DNA of 64,000 bases, taken from assembly GCA_001599295.1 (NCBI GenBank), contig BCGN01000003.1, forward strand, positions 1,589,148-1,653,147. Reading direction: 5' to 3'. The notes below the pieces were generated by a model that was not told the DNA's origin, made no database searches, and saw nothing but the letters and a program-made list of their open reading frames with translations. Source of the DNA: Sporopachydermia quercuum. Its lineage: Eukaryota; Ascomycota; Sporopachydermiomycetes; Sporopachydermiales; Sporopachydermiaceae. Numbering within the stretch: the first letter of the stretch is position 1; each line of letters begins with the position of its first letter. Of the stretch, positions 62,662 through 64,000 are shown piece by piece. The translations under genes were made by a program, and so were the position numbers.

Positions 62662-64000
62662 ATGTCAGAAACCATTGCATTAAAAGATTTGAAACATCCT
62701 TCTTTAGCCCATAGGAAACCAAGCATAGCTCAATGCGATATTGAGGGAGCAGCTCCATTGTCGCCAAAACTCTCAATAGCTTCAAGAGCCCATTCATATG
62801 ACCGTTTACATGATTTAGCTAATTCTGGAGGAAATACCCCATCTGAAGAACTTGGAATCAATATTTATGAGCAACTACTTGATCAACATCAATACAACTC
62901 TCAATCGCGAATCTTAACCCAGGCCAGAACAACAGGTGCTAATAATGAAAACAATGAAATAACAAACGTAATCACTGGAAATAACAATAATAATGAAGGA
63001 GGTCCGGGTGATCTTACATTAAAGAATCCTTTTTCTAATACTTATAGATATATTGTTGCATGTTGCTGGGTTTTTTCCTTAGGGTTCAATGATGGTGCTC
63101 CGGGTGCTTTGCTACCTTATCTTGAAGAGTACTATCATATTGGTTATGCCGTAGTTTCACTCATTTGGTTAGGAAATTCACTGGGATTCATTGCAATTGC
63201 ATTTCTATCGCATTATTTCAATAAGAAGCTAGGTAGACATAAAATGGTAACATTAGGAGTAGTTTTCATGATCATAATGTACGTTATCATAGCATGCACA
63301 CCACCGTTTGCTTTGGTTTGTATTGGATTTTTCTTTGGTGGACTAGGTATGGCTACATCTCTTTCCCAGCTCAATATCTTCATATCTTCATTAAAAAATT
63401 CCCACGCTTTGCTAGGATATTTCCATGGCACCTACGGCATAGGGGCAACGGTAGCACCATTGATTTCTACAGCTATGGTGACTAGAGGTATTGTTTGGTC
63501 TCGTTACTATATTATTTTATTAGGAATAAGTGTGCTCAATACTGTTCTCATGTTCTTATCATTTCTTCATGTTGATAGAGATTTAGCTCCTTGGGAAGAA
63601 CAGCAGCCAAGTCAACGAGATAATGTAGTTGAATTGAACCCCAATGATAATGTTTATGATATTGTCAGTGTTTATTCAAGGTCTCAAGGTCAGAAACCAA
63701 AACTTGGTTCAGCATTAGAGAGTGATGTTAAAGCAGCTTTAAAAGACTGGAGAACTTGGTGTATTTCTCTTTTTACTATGTTTTATCAAGGGGGTGAAGT
63801 TGCATTAGGTGGTTGGATTGTTACATTTTTATTAGACTATAGAGATGGACCAGCCGACTCAGTTGGTTATGTTGCTTCAGGATTTTGGGTTGGTTTGACT
63901 CTTGGTCGGTTTATTTTGACTACGCCGTGTTCTTGGATTGGATGTCGTAGGAGTGTTTTTCTATTGATTTTCGCAGTCATGATTCTTGAGCTACTTACCT
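62662..64000 (+). CDS. BSC6: MFS transporter, Bsc6-like (partial, runs off window)
   Basis: The first 446 codons of a membrane transporter; no stop before the window ends. It starts MSETIALKDLKHPSLAHRKP, then a hydrophilic, Asn-rich N-terminus of about 125 residues. Membrane segments begin at YIVACCWVFSLGFNDGAPGA. The FNDGAPGALLPYL stretch and GRHKMVTLG loop after segment 2 are typical of the fungal MFS group containing S. cerevisiae Bsc6 (YOL137W), related to fucose-permease-like carriers. HGTYGIGATVAPLIST marks segment 5. A cytosolic loop of about 70 residues separates the two halves. Substrate unknown. No internal stop or frame disturbance. Confidence 0.82.
   Translation, partial: MSETIALKDLKHPSLAHRKPSIAQCDIEGAAPLSPKLSIASRAHSYDRLHDLANSGGNTPSEELGINIYEQLLDQHQYNSQSRILTQARTTGANNENNEITNVITGNNNNNEGGPGDLTLKNPFSNTYRYIVACCWVFSLGFNDGAPGALLPYLEEYYHIGYAVVSLIWLGNSLGFIAIAFLSHYFNKKLGRHKMVTLGVVFMIIMYVIIACTPPFALVCIGFFFGGLGMATSLSQLNIFISSLKNSHALLGYFHGTYGIGATVAPLISTAMVTRGIVWSRYYIILLGISVLNTVLMFLSFLHVDRDLAPWEEQQPSQRDNVVELNPNDNVYDIVSVYSRSQGQKPKLGSALESDVKAALKDWRTWCISLFTMFYQGGEVALGGWIVTFLLDYRDGPADSVGYVASGFWVGLTLGRFILTTPCSWIGCRRSVFLLIFAVMILELLT

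Noticed and set aside
1-64000. Transposons, LTR elements, viral remnants, CRISPR arrays, rRNA
   Set aside because: No reverse transcriptase, integrase, transposase or capsid-like text in any listed frame, no long terminal repeats, and no regularly spaced repeats seen.

Overview
The window is nuclear DNA of a budding yeast (Saccharomycotina). It is AT-rich, and most genes are intron-free. Five genes carry one intron each, with signals such as GTATGT or GTAAGT, TACTAAC-like branch sites, and TAG or AG acceptors. Every confident gene has its best counterpart in yeast. CTG encodes residues that are invariant leucines in HSF1, ADE13 and the IMP dehydrogenase, so the nuclear code looks standard rather than CTG-to-Ser. 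A xanthine dioxygenase gene is present, a family absent from S. cerevisiae. Single YEATS, MINDY and IMPDH genes fit a species that did not undergo the Saccharomyces whole-genome duplication. Scattered single N bases, about 66 in all, look like unresolved or heterozygous positions.

Left third (1-24.7 kb): this part is gene-poor. It holds HSF1 (heat-shock factor), a MINDY deubiquitinase with a CaaX tail, SCY1 (pseudokinase, with a 19-nt first exon) and STE4 (G-protein beta). They are separated by gene-free stretches of 5.3, 2.7, 2.1 and 3.7 kb. Middle (24.7-45 kb): this part is dense and housekeeping. It holds a TAF14/SAS5-type YEATS gene, a small tail-anchored-protein ORF, AIM41, ARC40, ADE13, a Pom33/TMEM33 protein, DAD3 (two exons, easily missed), an Ecm7-like claudin-superfamily protein, an IMP dehydrogenase with a 257-nt intron, RPS1 and ILV5. 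Right part (45-64 kb): a 1555-aa DExH helicase of the YLR419W/DHX29/DHX57 type, a Dal5/Tna1-family transporter, a charged helical protein of unknown function, a C2H2 zinc-finger protein, XAN1, and the first 446 codons of a Bsc6-like transporter that runs off the window.

Gene order keeps blocks that I remember from S. cerevisiae: STE4-YEATS-x-AIM41 in the same order and orientation as YOR212W-YOR215C, SCY1 with the MINDY gene (YGL083W/YGL082W), and several chromosome XII genes. Purine metabolism appears three times (ADE13, IMPDH, XAN1). I see no mobile element, viral remnant, CRISPR array, rRNA or convincing tRNA. The most interesting items are:
- the single YEATS gene at the SAS5 position;
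- a tandem duplication carrying two RRGS sites in the MINDY tail;
- GC-rich paired CCGCGG sites upstream of XAN1;
- a 22-bp perfect palindrome around a CACGTG site;
- a 14-bp hairpin downstream of the Pom33-like gene;
- ambiguous bases concentrated over STE4;
- the large gene-free tracts around HSF1.
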